Part shown: piece after piece, positions 8,761 to 16,788 of the stretch
How positions within the stretch are numbered: the stretch's first letter is position 1
How the letters are laid out: each line of letters begins with the position of its first letter
Assembly (NCBI RefSeq): GCF_003024805.1
Contig: NZ_PUEC01000026.1
Span: 1 to 48,611 of the forward strand
Direction: 5' to 3'
Length of the DNA stretch: 48,611 bases
Source of the DNA: Duncaniella muris
GTDB lineage: Bacteria > Bacteroidota > Bacteroidia > Bacteroidales > Muribaculaceae
The notes under the pieces: model-generated
What the model was told of the DNA's origin: nothing
What the model saw: the letters and a program-made list of their open reading frames with translations, nothing else
The model's database searches: none
Translations under genes and position numbers: made by a program

Positions 8761-10161
8761 GTGCCCCATTCATCACCATCCGGAAACCTTCTGAAACTGT
8801 GCCGCAGCCTCGCGGTGCTCCTGCTTGTCGCCATCATAGGCGCAGGCAGCCCTGCCGACGCCCAGACCCGACACAAGAACACCAAAACCACCATTCGCAA
8901 AACCGCCACAAAACAGAAAACCGCCACCCGCACCCTCGAATCAGTCAGAAAAGACAAAAGCACCACCGAAAAAAAAATCTCCGAAACCGCCACCAGACTC
9001 AACACCAACACCAAAGAGCTCCAGCGGCAGATCAACCGCCTCAACTCCCTCAACGGCGACATAGAAGCCAACCGCAGCAAAGTCCGCGACCTCCGAAGCC
9101 ACATCGACTCGCTCGGAACAGCTATCAGCACCACCGCCGACTCCATCAAGATCCTCGAAGACGACCTTGAAGCCATGCGCCTGGCCTACGCCAAAGCCCT
9201 CCGCGAACTCCAGCCCCACGCAGCCAGCACCGGAGAACTCAGCTTCATCTTCTCAGCAAAAAGCTTCTCCGAAGCCTACAGCCGCATCCGCTACCTGCGC
9301 CGCTTCTCCGCATGGCGCGAACGCAGAGCCGAAAACATCCGCCGGGGGATAGACCGCATAGCAGCCCAGCGCGCCCGCCTCACATCGCTGCGCCACTCCC
9401 AGGACCTGGCCTACCGCAAAGCCGAAGAAACCCAGACCACACTCTCACGCCAGCAGGCCGAATCTGAAAAAATGGTCACATCCCTGCGCAAAGAAGACTC
9501 AGCCCTGCGCGCCATGCTCAAAGAGCAGAAACGCAAATCGGCCGCTCTCGACCGTGAACTCGACCGCCTCATTGCCGCCGAACAGGCCCGCATAGCCCGC
9601 GAGGAAGCCGAAAGAGCACGCCGGGAGAAAGAGAAAAACAAAGCCAAAGGCACCAAAGCCTCTGATACCGGACGCTCGGCCAAAGACGTAGCCTCGGCCA
9701 ACGCCCCGACCCGCACCGCAGCCTCCACCTCTGCCTCGGCACTGACAGGATCATTCGAAGCAAACAAAGGCCGGCTCCTCTTCCCCGTAGCCGGATCATA
9801 CAAGATAGTACGCCGTTTCGGACGCCAGCCACACCCCACCCTGCGCCATGTCGAAACCGAAAACTCCGGCATCGACATCGAAGTCAGCCCCGGCACACAG
9901 GCCCGATCTATCTTCGCCGGAAAAGTCTCGGCCATCTTCAGGCAAGACGGCTTCAACTCCATAGTAATGATACGCCACGGACGCTACATCAGCATCTACG
10001 CCAACCTCTCGGCCGTCACCGTCAAGCAAGGAGACAGCGTCAAAGCCGGACAGAACATCGGCACCGTCTTCTCCGACCCCGACGACTCAAACCGCACCAC
10101 CCTCCACTTCGAGATCCGCAACGAGCGCCAGAAACTCAACCCCTCGCAGTGGGTCAGATAA
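8761..10161 (+). CDS. EnvC-like murein hydrolase activator (degenerate LytM/M23 domain)
   Basis: The protein has about 466 aa with an apparent GTG start at 8761; no in-frame ATG lies before the signal peptide (LLVAIIGAGSPADA). Residues about 55-300 form a long Arg/Glu/Lys-rich coiled coil, as in EnvC. A Ser/Ala/Thr linker follows, and the last 120 residues are an M23/LytM fold (GRLLFPVAGSYKIVRRFG to LHFEIRNE). Two zinc ligands of active LytM enzymes are changed: HxGxD reads NSGID and the YxHL His reads YANL, while the Asp and the LHFE His remain. EnvC-type proteins lacking the zinc site activate N-acetylmuramoyl-L-alanine amidases during daughter-cell separation. It ends the dut operon. A hairpin without a T-run follows (10167-10195). 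Confidence 0.85.
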   Translation: MPHSSPSGNLLKLCRSLAVLLLVAIIGAGSPADAQTRHKNTKTTIRKTATKQKTATRTLESVRKDKSTTEKKISETATRLNTNTKELQRQINRLNSLNGDIEANRSKVRDLRSHIDSLGTAISTTADSIKILEDDLEAMRLAYAKALRELQPHAASTGELSFIFSAKSFSEAYSRIRYLRRFSAWRERRAENIRRGIDRIAAQRARLTSLRHSQDLAYRKAEETQTTLSRQQAESEKMVTSLRKEDSALRAMLKEQKRKSAALDRELDRLIAAEQARIAREEAERARREKEKNKAKGTKASDTGRSAKDVASANAPTRTAASTSASALTGSFEANKGRLLFPVAGSYKIVRRFGRQPHPTLRHVETENSGIDIEVSPGTQARSIFAGKVSAIFRQDGFNSIVMIRHGRYISIYANLSAVTVKQGDSVKAGQNIGTVFSDPDDSNRTTLHFEIRNERQKLNPSQWVR

Positions 10162-10166
10162 CAGCC

Positions 10167-10195
10167 CCGCCGACCGGAGATCAGACTTCCGGCGG
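10167..10195 (+). terminator. Weak terminator-like hairpin after the EnvC-like gene
   Basis: CCGCCG (10167-10172) pairs with CGGCGG (10190-10195), with partial pairing inside. No U-tract follows, so termination would be inefficient or factor-dependent. Confidence 0.35.
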
Positions 10196-10258
10196 CATCT
10201 AACAGATTGTTTAAGAGTCCGTTTAAAAACCGGCTTTTAAAACAACGCCTCTAAACCA

Positions 10259-10277
10259 AACCTGTCTCTGACAGGTT
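10259..10277 (+). promoter_or_regulatory. Perfect hairpin in the helicase 5' leader
   Basis: AACCTGTC, loop TCT, GACAGGTT: an 8-bp stem with a 3-nt loop ending 20 bp before the helicase ATG. It lies where it could control ribosome access and would be a natural substrate for the encoded helicase. Confidence 0.5.
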
Positions 10278-10297
10278 ATAATCACAAAACCGTATAT

Positions 10298-12028
10298 ATG
10301 ACAACATTTGAAGAACTCGGCGTCAGCCAGCCGCTGCGCAAAGCCGTTGAAGAGCTCGGATTCGAATATCCTATGCCCGTTCAGGAACGCGTGATCCCGC
10401 GCCTGCTCGGCGACGCCAATGACATAATCGCCCTCGCCCAGACCGGCACCGGCAAAACCGCAGCCTTCGGACTGCCTCTGCTGCAGCGCATCGACCCCGC
10501 CGACCACACTCCCCAGGCCCTCATCCTCGCCCCCACACGCGAGCTTTGCCTCCAGATAGGCAGCGACCTGGCCGACTTCTCGAAATACATCCCCGATGTC
10601 AAAGTGCTCCCGGTCTACGGCGGCTCAAGCATCGAAAGCCAGATCCGCGGACTCAAAAAAGGGGTCCAGATCATAGTCGCCACCCCAGGCCGTCTGATCG
10701 ACCTCATAAAGCGCGGAGTGGTCCGCCTCGACGGAGTACACACCGTAGTGCTCGACGAAGCCGACGAGATGCTCAACATGGGCTTCCTCGACAGCATCGA
10801 AGAAATCCTCTCCAACATCCCCGCCGACCGCAAGATGCTGCTCTTCTCCGCCACAATGCCGCCTGACATCCTCAAGATTGCCAAGCGCTACATGAAAGAC
10901 TACGAGGAACTCGTGGTCGGAACCCGCAACGAAGGAGCTGAAAACGTGCGCCACATCTACTACATGGTCAACGCCCGCGACAAATATCTGGCCCTCAAGC
11001 GCGTGGTCGACAACTCGCCCAACATCTACGCCATAGTCTTCTGCCGCACCCGCCGCGACACCCAGGAGATAGCCGACAACCTCATCCGCGACGGCTACAA
11101 CGCCGAAGCCCTCCACGGCGACCTCTCCCAGCAGCAGCGCGACATTGTGATGAAGAAATTCCGCGACCGCGTGGTCTCCATACTCGTGGCCACCGACGTG
11201 GCGGCCCGCGGACTCGACGTCGACAACCTCACCCACGTCATCAACTACGGCCTGCCCGACGACACCGCCGTCTACACCCACCGCTCAGGCCGCACAGGCC
11301 GAGCCGGCAAGTCAGGCGTCTCGATAGCCATCATCCACTCGCGCGAAAAAGGCAAAATGCGCGAGATAGAGCGCATCATAGGCAAGACCTTCGAACACAA
11401 AGACGTGCCCACTCCCGAACACATCATCGAAAAGCAGCTCTACAACCTCGCCGACCGCATAGAGCGCGTCAAAGTCAACGAAACCGAGATAGCACCCTAC
11501 CTCTCAGGCATCTCGCGCAAACTCGAATGGCTCTCCGAGGAAGACCTGCTCAAGCGCGTCATCTCGCTCGAATTCAACCGCCTGCTCGACTACTACAAAG
11601 ACGCACCGAAAATCGACTTCATCGACGCCAAGCCCTCTCGCTCGGAGCGCAAGGCCCGCAAGGCTGCCGCCGAGCGTGAGCACGAACGCCCCAAAAACGA
11701 CCGCGAGAAAGACCGCCGAACAGCCGAACGCGGCTTCGAGAGAGTCTATGTCAACATAGGCAAGCGCGACGGCTTCTTCGCCGGAAACCTCATCGACATG
11801 CTCAACAGGCTCATCAACGGCAAGCGCGTCGACGTGGGCCGAATCGACCTCCTGCCAGGCTACACCCTCTTTGATGTCAAGAAATCCGATGCCCGCAAGG
11901 TGGTCGGAGCGCTCACCGGAGCCGAATTCTACGGAAAGCGCCTCCACAGCGAGATAGCCGATCCCGAACGCGACTACAGCCGCATAGCCGAAAAACGCAA
12001 AAACAAAGCCAAAAAGACCGCCAGCTGA
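10298..12028 (+). CDS. DEAD-box ATP-dependent RNA helicase (DeaD/CsdA-like)
   Basis: The 576-aa protein has every core motif in order: Q-motif (FEELGVSQPLRKAVEELGF), motif I AQTGTGKT (about 48-55), PTRELC, TPGRL, motif II DEAD (VLDEADEMLNMGF), motif III SAT, and motif VI HRSGRTGRAG in the second RecA domain. The C-terminal part has a basic linker (about 445-485, KARKAAAEREHERPK) and a DbpA-type RNA-binding fold (VYVNIGKRDGFFAGNLIDML). This layout fits DeaD/CsdA helicases that remodel structured mRNA and assist ribosome assembly, often at low temperature. It appears monocistronic or read into from upstream; the leader contains a strong small hairpin. Confidence 0.95.
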   Translation: MTTFEELGVSQPLRKAVEELGFEYPMPVQERVIPRLLGDANDIIALAQTGTGKTAAFGLPLLQRIDPADHTPQALILAPTRELCLQIGSDLADFSKYIPDVKVLPVYGGSSIESQIRGLKKGVQIIVATPGRLIDLIKRGVVRLDGVHTVVLDEADEMLNMGFLDSIEEILSNIPADRKMLLFSATMPPDILKIAKRYMKDYEELVVGTRNEGAENVRHIYYMVNARDKYLALKRVVDNSPNIYAIVFCRTRRDTQEIADNLIRDGYNAEALHGDLSQQQRDIVMKKFRDRVVSILVATDVAARGLDVDNLTHVINYGLPDDTAVYTHRSGRTGRAGKSGVSIAIIHSREKGKMREIERIIGKTFEHKDVPTPEHIIEKQLYNLADRIERVKVNETEIAPYLSGISRKLEWLSEEDLLKRVISLEFNRLLDYYKDAPKIDFIDAKPSRSERKARKAAAEREHERPKNDREKDRRTAERGFERVYVNIGKRDGFFAGNLIDMLNRLINGKRVDVGRIDLLPGYTLFDVKKSDARKVVGALTGAEFYGKRLHSEIADPERDYSRIAEKRKNKAKKTAS

Positions 12029-12087
12029 GCCCCGCGGAACTCTTCACCGAAGCCAACTGAAACTCTCATTCAAAATTCCGTCACACA

Positions 12088-12717
12088 ATGAAAAAACTCC
12101 TCCTTACAGCAACCCTGCTCCTTGCCGGAGCCTTGGGTGCGATGGCCCAGCTCACCGCTGCCGACGCCTTCACATCGGCTCCGCAGAACATATTCCCGCT
12201 GCTTGACCGCAACACACGCCTCGACATGGTCGACTACGTGAAGAGCGGCCTGTCAACCCCCTCGCAGAACAGCCTGCAGGGGCGCTCAGCCATAACCGAG
12301 ATCTCGCCCGAATCACTGACCGTCAAGATGTCAGACTCATCGGCAGCCCAGGTCGCAGTGCTCAAAGGGCAGAAAGGCGACATCATAGCCCTGATAAGCA
12401 CAGTGGCCACTCCCGGACTCGACTCATCCATACGCTTCTTTGACAGCAGCTGGCAGCCGCTCGACGGCGCCGCCATGTTCACCAAACCCGGATGGAAGGA
12501 ATGGCTCACCGACGCCGGACGCGACAACAAGGAAGAAGTCACCATGCAGGTGCCCTTCATGCTCGCCTCCTACCGCATCGACCCGGCCACCTCAGAGCTG
12601 ACGCTGACCAACAATCTGGCCCGCTTCCTCGACAAAGATGTCTACTCCATGATCGAAAGCTATCTCCGCCCCTCGCTGACCTACAGCTGGAACGGCAAGA
12701 AATTCACTGCCCGCTGA
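12088..12717 (+). CDS. DUF3256 family exported protein
   Basis: The 209-aa protein has a clear signal peptide (LLLTATLLLAGALGAMAQ) and the Bacteroidales-specific DUF3256 pattern: AFTSAPQNIFPLLDRNTRLDMVDY, NSLQGRSAIT, then a beta-rich domain with IRFFDSSWQPL. Function is unknown; it is probably periplasmic. It lies 59 bp after the helicase without a visible promoter, so it may be co-transcribed. Its last 126 bp overlap the end of the convergent gene 12592-13185. Confidence 0.8.
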   Translation: MKKLLLTATLLLAGALGAMAQLTAADAFTSAPQNIFPLLDRNTRLDMVDYVKSGLSTPSQNSLQGRSAITEISPESLTVKMSDSSAAQVAVLKGQKGDIIALISTVATPGLDSSIRFFDSSWQPLDGAAMFTKPGWKEWLTDAGRDNKEEVTMQVPFMLASYRIDPATSELTLTNNLARFLDKDVYSMIESYLRPSLTYSWNGKKFTAR

Positions 12718-13185
12718 CCCTCCGCCGCCGGAAGGCACAGCGCACAGCCCTGTCTCCACGGCAGACACATCCGCGACCGCAGCCACAACCGTAGCTGCGG
12801 CCGCGTCATTTTCTGCCATTTCCACAGCCTCAGGAGTAGCCGCAGTCCGCTCAGCCTCCGCGCGCTGCAGTTCCCTGACATGCCGGCGCCGTTCGGCAGC
12901 CGCACGCGCTCTTGCCGACCGCTCCTTGGCCTTGTCGAGCTCCGGCTGTATCATCTTGAAAATCAGAATCGAGTCCAGACCGTCGGCCAGCGTCGGCTCA
13001 CGCCCCGCAGCAAGATAATCATCCACGTGCCGCAAGCTCTTGGCAGCCTGCTCCGACGGATCGTCCAGATAACTGACAGTCACCCCTATACGGCGTTCAA
13101 TACCTGCATAAAACTCCTCTGACACCGGACGGCGCGCCCCGTTTTTCTTCCTGCGGCCCTTGCCGCCTGCAAATTTCTTGTTCAT
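12592..13185 (-). CDS. Uncharacterised basic/helical protein, convergent overlap with the DUF3256 gene
   Basis: I do not recognise a named family for this 197-aa reading frame. The N-terminus is very basic (KKFAGGKGRRKKNGARRP). Residues about 20-85 look like a folded helical domain (EEFYAGIERRIGVTVSYLDD, SILIFKMIQPELDKAKERSA), followed by an Arg/Ala/Glu-rich helix. The last 42 residues are encoded opposite the DUF3256 gene and look like antisense translation, because no stop intervenes. A -7 box TATCTTTG at 13226-13219 in the right direction supports a real gene. No signal peptide is seen. The basic tail could bind nucleic acid, but that is a guess. Confidence 0.6.
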   Translation of the reverse strand: MNKKFAGGKGRRKKNGARRPVSEEFYAGIERRIGVTVSYLDDPSEQAAKSLRHVDDYLAAGREPTLADGLDSILIFKMIQPELDKAKERSARARAAAERRRHVRELQRAEAERTAATPEAVEMAENDAAAATVVAAVADVSAVETGLCAVPSGGGGSAGSEFLAVPAVGQRGAEIAFDHGVDIFVEEAGQIVGQRQL

Positions 13186-13218
13186 AGCGATAAAATGATA
13201 AAAGTTTTTTCTCTACGG

Positions 13219-13226
13219 CAAAGATA
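13219..13226 (-). promoter_or_regulatory. -7 box TATCTTTG for the 13185 gene
   Basis: The minus strand carries an exact TAnnTTTG 34 bp before the ATG. No good -33 element is seen. Confidence 0.55.
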
Positions 13227-13237
13227 CGCACCGCCAC

Positions 13238-13251
13238 CACCCTTAAGGGTG
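13238..13251. promoter_or_regulatory. 14-bp perfect palindrome between divergent promoters
   Basis: CACCCTTAAGGGTG is a perfect palindrome sitting upstream of the minus-strand promoter. A second hairpin, CCCTC-N5-GAGGG, lies at 13284-13298. Both lie between the divergent genes at 13185 and 13352 and are candidate operators. Confidence 0.4.
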
Positions 13252-13316
13252 CGATAATGCGGAAATGTTAAGATTTTTTATTGCCCTCCTTTAGAGGGTG
13301 TTCGCAATATTTTTTG

Positions 13317-13324
13317 TAATTTTG
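13317..13324 (+). promoter_or_regulatory. -7 box TAATTTTG for the SurA-like gene
   Basis: An exact TAnnTTTG lies 27 bp before the chosen ATG at 13352. A -33 match is weak. Confidence 0.6.
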
Positions 13325-13351
13325 GGGCTGATATTCACTATTCTCACATCA

Positions 13352-14728
13352 ATGAACACTAACAGCGTGAAAACCAAATCAATCATATTGCTTGCAGTAC
13401 TCCTGCTCACCGGAGCCGCCTACGTTTCGGCAGGCACTGACAACGTGGCCGAGGAAGTAGCCTGGGTAGTAGGCGACCAGCCCATCTGGAAATCAGAAAT
13501 CGAGGAAGCCTATCAGACCATGCTCTACGAAAAAATGCCCATTGCAGGCGACCCCTACTGCGTGATCCCCGAACAGCTCGCCATCGAGAAACTCTATCTC
13601 CACCAGGCCGAGCTCGACACCGTGGTAGCCCCTGACAGCTGGGTGATGAACCAGGTCGAAGCCTACCTCAACAACTACATAAACAACTTCGGATCAAAGG
13701 AAAAGGTCGAACAGTACTTCCACAAGTCCATCCCCGCCATGCGCGAATCGCTGCGCGAAATGATCAGCAACCGCTCACGTGTGCAGCAGGTGCAGCAGAA
13801 CCTCACCTCCAAGATCAAGGCCACACCGGCCGACGTGCGCCGCTACTTCGAGAAACTGCCCGAAGACAGCGTGCCCTGGGTGCCCCTCCAGGTCGAAGTG
13901 CAGATCTTCTCGGTATCTCCCTCTGTCTCACGCGAAGCCGTTGAAGACGTCAAAGCCCGTCTGCGCTCCTTCAGCGACCAGGTCAACAAGGGTGAAAGCC
14001 CCTTCTCGACCCTCGCCATCCTCTACTCCGAAGACCCCGGCAGCGCCGTCCGCGGCGGTGAGCTCGGCTTCATGGGACGAGGAGAATTAGTGCCTGAATT
14101 CGCGGCAGTAGCCTTCAACCTCAACGACCCCAAGAAAGTATCAAAAGTAGTCGAGACCCAGTTCGGCTACCACATCATGCAGCTCATCGAGAAGCGCGGC
14201 GACCGCGTCAACGTGCGCCACATACTCCTGCGCCCCAAAGTGGCCGAGAAAGACCTCACCGAGGCCGTCAACCGTCTCGACTCGCTGCGCATGGATATCA
14301 ACGACGGCAAATTCACCTTCGAGGAAGCCGTCACCGTGCTCTCGCAGGACAAAGACACCAGAAACAACCGAGGCCGCATGGTCAACCCCACCACCGGCTC
14401 CACCCGCTTCGAAATGGCCCAGCTGCCCCAGGAAATCTCACGCCTGGTCAACGACATGCAGCCCGGCGACATCTCTCAGCCCTTCATCATGACCGACCCC
14501 AAGACCAACCGCGAGAAAGTGGCCTTCGTGAAACTTACCTCACGCATCCCCGGCCACCGCGCCAACATCAGCGACGACTACCAGCTGGTCAAGGACATGT
14601 ATGAAAACTCACGCCGCGAGGAAGTGCTCAACACCTGGCTGGCCAAAAAAATCAAAAACACCTACATCCGCATCGAAGACGGCTGGAAAAACTGCGACTT
14701 CAAACACGACTGGAACAAGCAGCAGTGA
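13352..14728 (+). CDS. SurA-like periplasmic peptidyl-prolyl isomerase/chaperone
   Basis: The protein has 458 aa from the ATG at 13352, chosen because it directly precedes the signal peptide (SIILLAVLLLTGAAYVSAG) and lies after the -7 box. The N-terminal SurA-type chaperone region is followed by two parvulin (PpiC) domains: about 175-285 (YSEDPGSAVRGGELGFMGRG, QFGYHIMQLIEKRGDR) and about 287-400 (VNVRHILLRPKVAEKD). SurA proteins escort unfolded beta-barrel proteins to the BAM complex. It is the first gene of a run with an OstA/LptA-like protein and mutL. Its stop codon overlaps the next ATG (TGATG), which suggests coupled synthesis with another outer-membrane biogenesis factor. Confidence 0.9.
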   Translation: MNTNSVKTKSIILLAVLLLTGAAYVSAGTDNVAEEVAWVVGDQPIWKSEIEEAYQTMLYEKMPIAGDPYCVIPEQLAIEKLYLHQAELDTVVAPDSWVMNQVEAYLNNYINNFGSKEKVEQYFHKSIPAMRESLREMISNRSRVQQVQQNLTSKIKATPADVRRYFEKLPEDSVPWVPLQVEVQIFSVSPSVSREAVEDVKARLRSFSDQVNKGESPFSTLAILYSEDPGSAVRGGELGFMGRGELVPEFAAVAFNLNDPKKVSKVVETQFGYHIMQLIEKRGDRVNVRHILLRPKVAEKDLTEAVNRLDSLRMDINDGKFTFEEAVTVLSQDKDTRNNRGRMVNPTTGSTRFEMAQLPQEISRLVNDMQPGDISQPFIMTDPKTNREKVAFVKLTSRIPGHRANISDDYQLVKDMYENSRREEVLNTWLAKKIKNTYIRIEDGWKNCDFKHDWNKQQ

Positions 14729-16788
14729 TGAAACTCTCACCTTTACTGGCACTCGCGGCGCTCGGAATAGTCAGCCTGCCCGCCATGCTCGCACAGGCCC
14801 CGAAAGACGGCCCCTCGGCCAAGTCTCCGGCGCCTAAATCAGCCCCGGCGCCCAAGAAAAGCGTCGTAAGGCCGACCATACCCGCGGCTGACCGCCACGA
14901 CCCCGGAAAAGTGTTTCTCGAAAAAGCTGACCGCCTGATGTTTGACCAGGCGCGCGACTCCGACGTGCAGGTGCTCGTGGGCAACGTCATGTTCCGCAAA
15001 GGCGACATGTTCATGTACTGCGACAGCGCCCGCTTCAACGAAGCCACATCGTCGCTCGACGCCTTCAACAACGTCCACATGGAGCAGGGCGACACCCTCT
15101 TCGTCTACGGCGACGAACTCTATTACAGCGGTGCCGACGAACTGGCCGAACTCCGCGCCTACCCCGGCAAAAAAGTCCGCCTCATCAACCGCGACGTCTC
15201 GCTGACAACCGACGTATTTTTCTACGATCTGGCCGAACACGTGGGCTACTACGAGACCGGCGGAACGCTGACCGACAAGCAGAACATACTCAAATCGCTC
15301 CAGGGCTACTACTACCCCGACTCGAAAGACGCCTTCTTCTATCTGAACGTAGACCTAACCGGCCCGCGCCCGAATGACACGCTCAGAATGTTTACCGACT
15401 CGCTCACCTACAACACCGGCACCAACATAGCCCAGCTCATGTGCGAGACACTCATTGTCAGCAAAGACGGCGAAATAACCTCCACATCAGGATTTTACGA
15501 CACCAAATCCGGTCTGGCCGACCTCTATGACCGCTCCACGGTCCACACCCGCAGAGGCAACTATCTGACCGGCGACACCCTCTTCTATGACCGCAACAAG
15601 GGCTACGGCGAAGCCTTCGGCAACATGATTCTGACCGACTCCGCCAAGCAGTCGGAACTCCGCGGCGACTACGGCTTCTATGACGAGCTGAAAGACTCCG
15701 CCTTCATCACCGGCAACGCCCTCGCCCTCGAATATTCCCAGGCCGACACCCTCTACCTCCACGGCGACACCATCTGCGCCTACATGCTCACTGACTCCAC
15801 GAAAGTCACTGACGTGTTCCACCGTGTGCGCTTCTTCCGCAATGACTGCCAGGGGCTCTGCGACTCGATAAGCGTGGTAGAGCGCGACTCCATATTATAT
15901 ATGTATTACAACCCGATCCTCTGGTATGGCGACAAGCAGATTGTAGGCAACGTCATCTATGCCCATTTCAACGACTCGACAGTCGACTGGGCGCGCCTGC
16001 CCGAATCGGGAGTGCTCGGTCAGCACATAGGCGAAGACTGCTATGACCAGCTCGCCGGCTCCGACATGACCGCCTGGTTCAATGACTCGACCATCCGCCG
16101 CCTATACGTGGAAGGCAACGTGCAGGTTATAATGTTCCCGATGGAAAACGACTCGACCTACAACAAGTTTGTCTTCACCGAAAGCAGCACAATGGATGCC
16201 TACTTCAACGGCAACGAGATCGAGAAAATCAACATGTGGCCCGAAACCACCGGCAAGGCCACCCCGCTCTATCTGGCCAAACGCTCGGCCTACTATCTGC
16301 CCATGTTCCGCTGGTACGCGCCTCTGCGGCCTATGGCACCCGCCGAAGTCTTCGACTACCCCGCAGAGATGGCCGATCTGAAAGCACAGAAACTCATGGG
16401 CAAGATACGCCCCGACGCATACACCGTCCGCGGCACTGCCACCGGACGCCCCAGGCCGCTTGAACCTGAGCACACAGCGGCTCCCGCGGCACTGCCCGCC
16501 GACTCTCTGCCCGCCGACTCCCTCTCGCCGGCCTCCAGCCTCCAGCTGCCTGACTCGCTTGGCATTTCAGTGCCTGTGACTCTGCCTGACTCGATTGAGA
16601 TTCCGGAACCCGTAGCCCTGCCTGACTCAATAGAAATTCCGGAGCCCGCCGATCAGCCTGAGCCAAGCGCACCCGTTGATCCGGCACCCGAAGCACCCGA
16701 AACTCCCGATGTGCCCGAAGCACCGTCCGCTCCCACACCCGATGCCCCCGGCACCACTGACATCTACAGAAAGGAGGTGATCTCATGA
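14728..16788 (+). CDS. OstA/LptA-like organic solvent tolerance protein
   Basis: The product is about 686 aa, with a signal peptide and an Ala/Pro/Lys linker. OstA-like repeats of the LptA jelly-roll type begin near residue 55 (VLVGNVMFRKGDMFMYCDSARF, LDAFNNVHMEQGDTLFVYGDELYY). Long OstA-like proteins of Bacteroidetes are inferred to take part in LPS transport across the periplasm. The C-terminal 100 residues are Pro/Glu/Ser-rich low complexity with three 12-residue repeats (LPDSIEIPEPVA type; DNA 16546-16653). The ATG at 14728 overlaps the SurA-like stop; a GTG just upstream is possible but unnecessary. The 3' end contains a strong Shine-Dalgarno sequence for mutL, and the two genes overlap by 4 bp. 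Confidence 0.85.
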   Translation: MKLSPLLALAALGIVSLPAMLAQAPKDGPSAKSPAPKSAPAPKKSVVRPTIPAADRHDPGKVFLEKADRLMFDQARDSDVQVLVGNVMFRKGDMFMYCDSARFNEATSSLDAFNNVHMEQGDTLFVYGDELYYSGADELAELRAYPGKKVRLINRDVSLTTDVFFYDLAEHVGYYETGGTLTDKQNILKSLQGYYYPDSKDAFFYLNVDLTGPRPNDTLRMFTDSLTYNTGTNIAQLMCETLIVSKDGEITSTSGFYDTKSGLADLYDRSTVHTRRGNYLTGDTLFYDRNKGYGEAFGNMILTDSAKQSELRGDYGFYDELKDSAFITGNALALEYSQADTLYLHGDTICAYMLTDSTKVTDVFHRVRFFRNDCQGLCDSISVVERDSILYMYYNPILWYGDKQIVGNVIYAHFNDSTVDWARLPESGVLGQHIGEDCYDQLAGSDMTAWFNDSTIRRLYVEGNVQVIMFPMENDSTYNKFVFTESSTMDAYFNGNEIEKINMWPETTGKATPLYLAKRSAYYLPMFRWYAPLRPMAPAEVFDYPAEMADLKAQKLMGKIRPDAYTVRGTATGRPRPLEPEHTAAPAALPADSLPADSLSPASSLQLPDSLGISVPVTLPDSIEIPEPVALPDSIEIPEPADQPEPSAPVDPAPEAPETPDVPEAPSAPTPDAPGTTDIYRKEVIS
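16546..16653 (+). repeat. Three tandem 36-bp repeats in the OstA-like gene
   Basis: Copies at 16546-16581, 16582-16617 and 16618-16653 each start CTGCCTGACTC and encode LPDSLGISVPVT, LPDSIEIPEPVA and LPDSIEIPEPAD. They lie in the Pro-rich tail, where copy number could change without disturbing the fold. Confidence 0.8.
16768..16782 (+). promoter_or_regulatory. Extended Shine-Dalgarno sequence for mutL
   Basis: AGAAAGGAGGTGATC is complementary to the 16S rRNA 3' end around its CCTCC core, with 7 nt between GGAGG and the mutL ATG at 16785. Strong SD sequences are uncommon in Bacteroidales, and no other start in this window is as SD-like. It is embedded in the coding end of the upstream gene (reads YRKEVIS). 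Confidence 0.85.
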
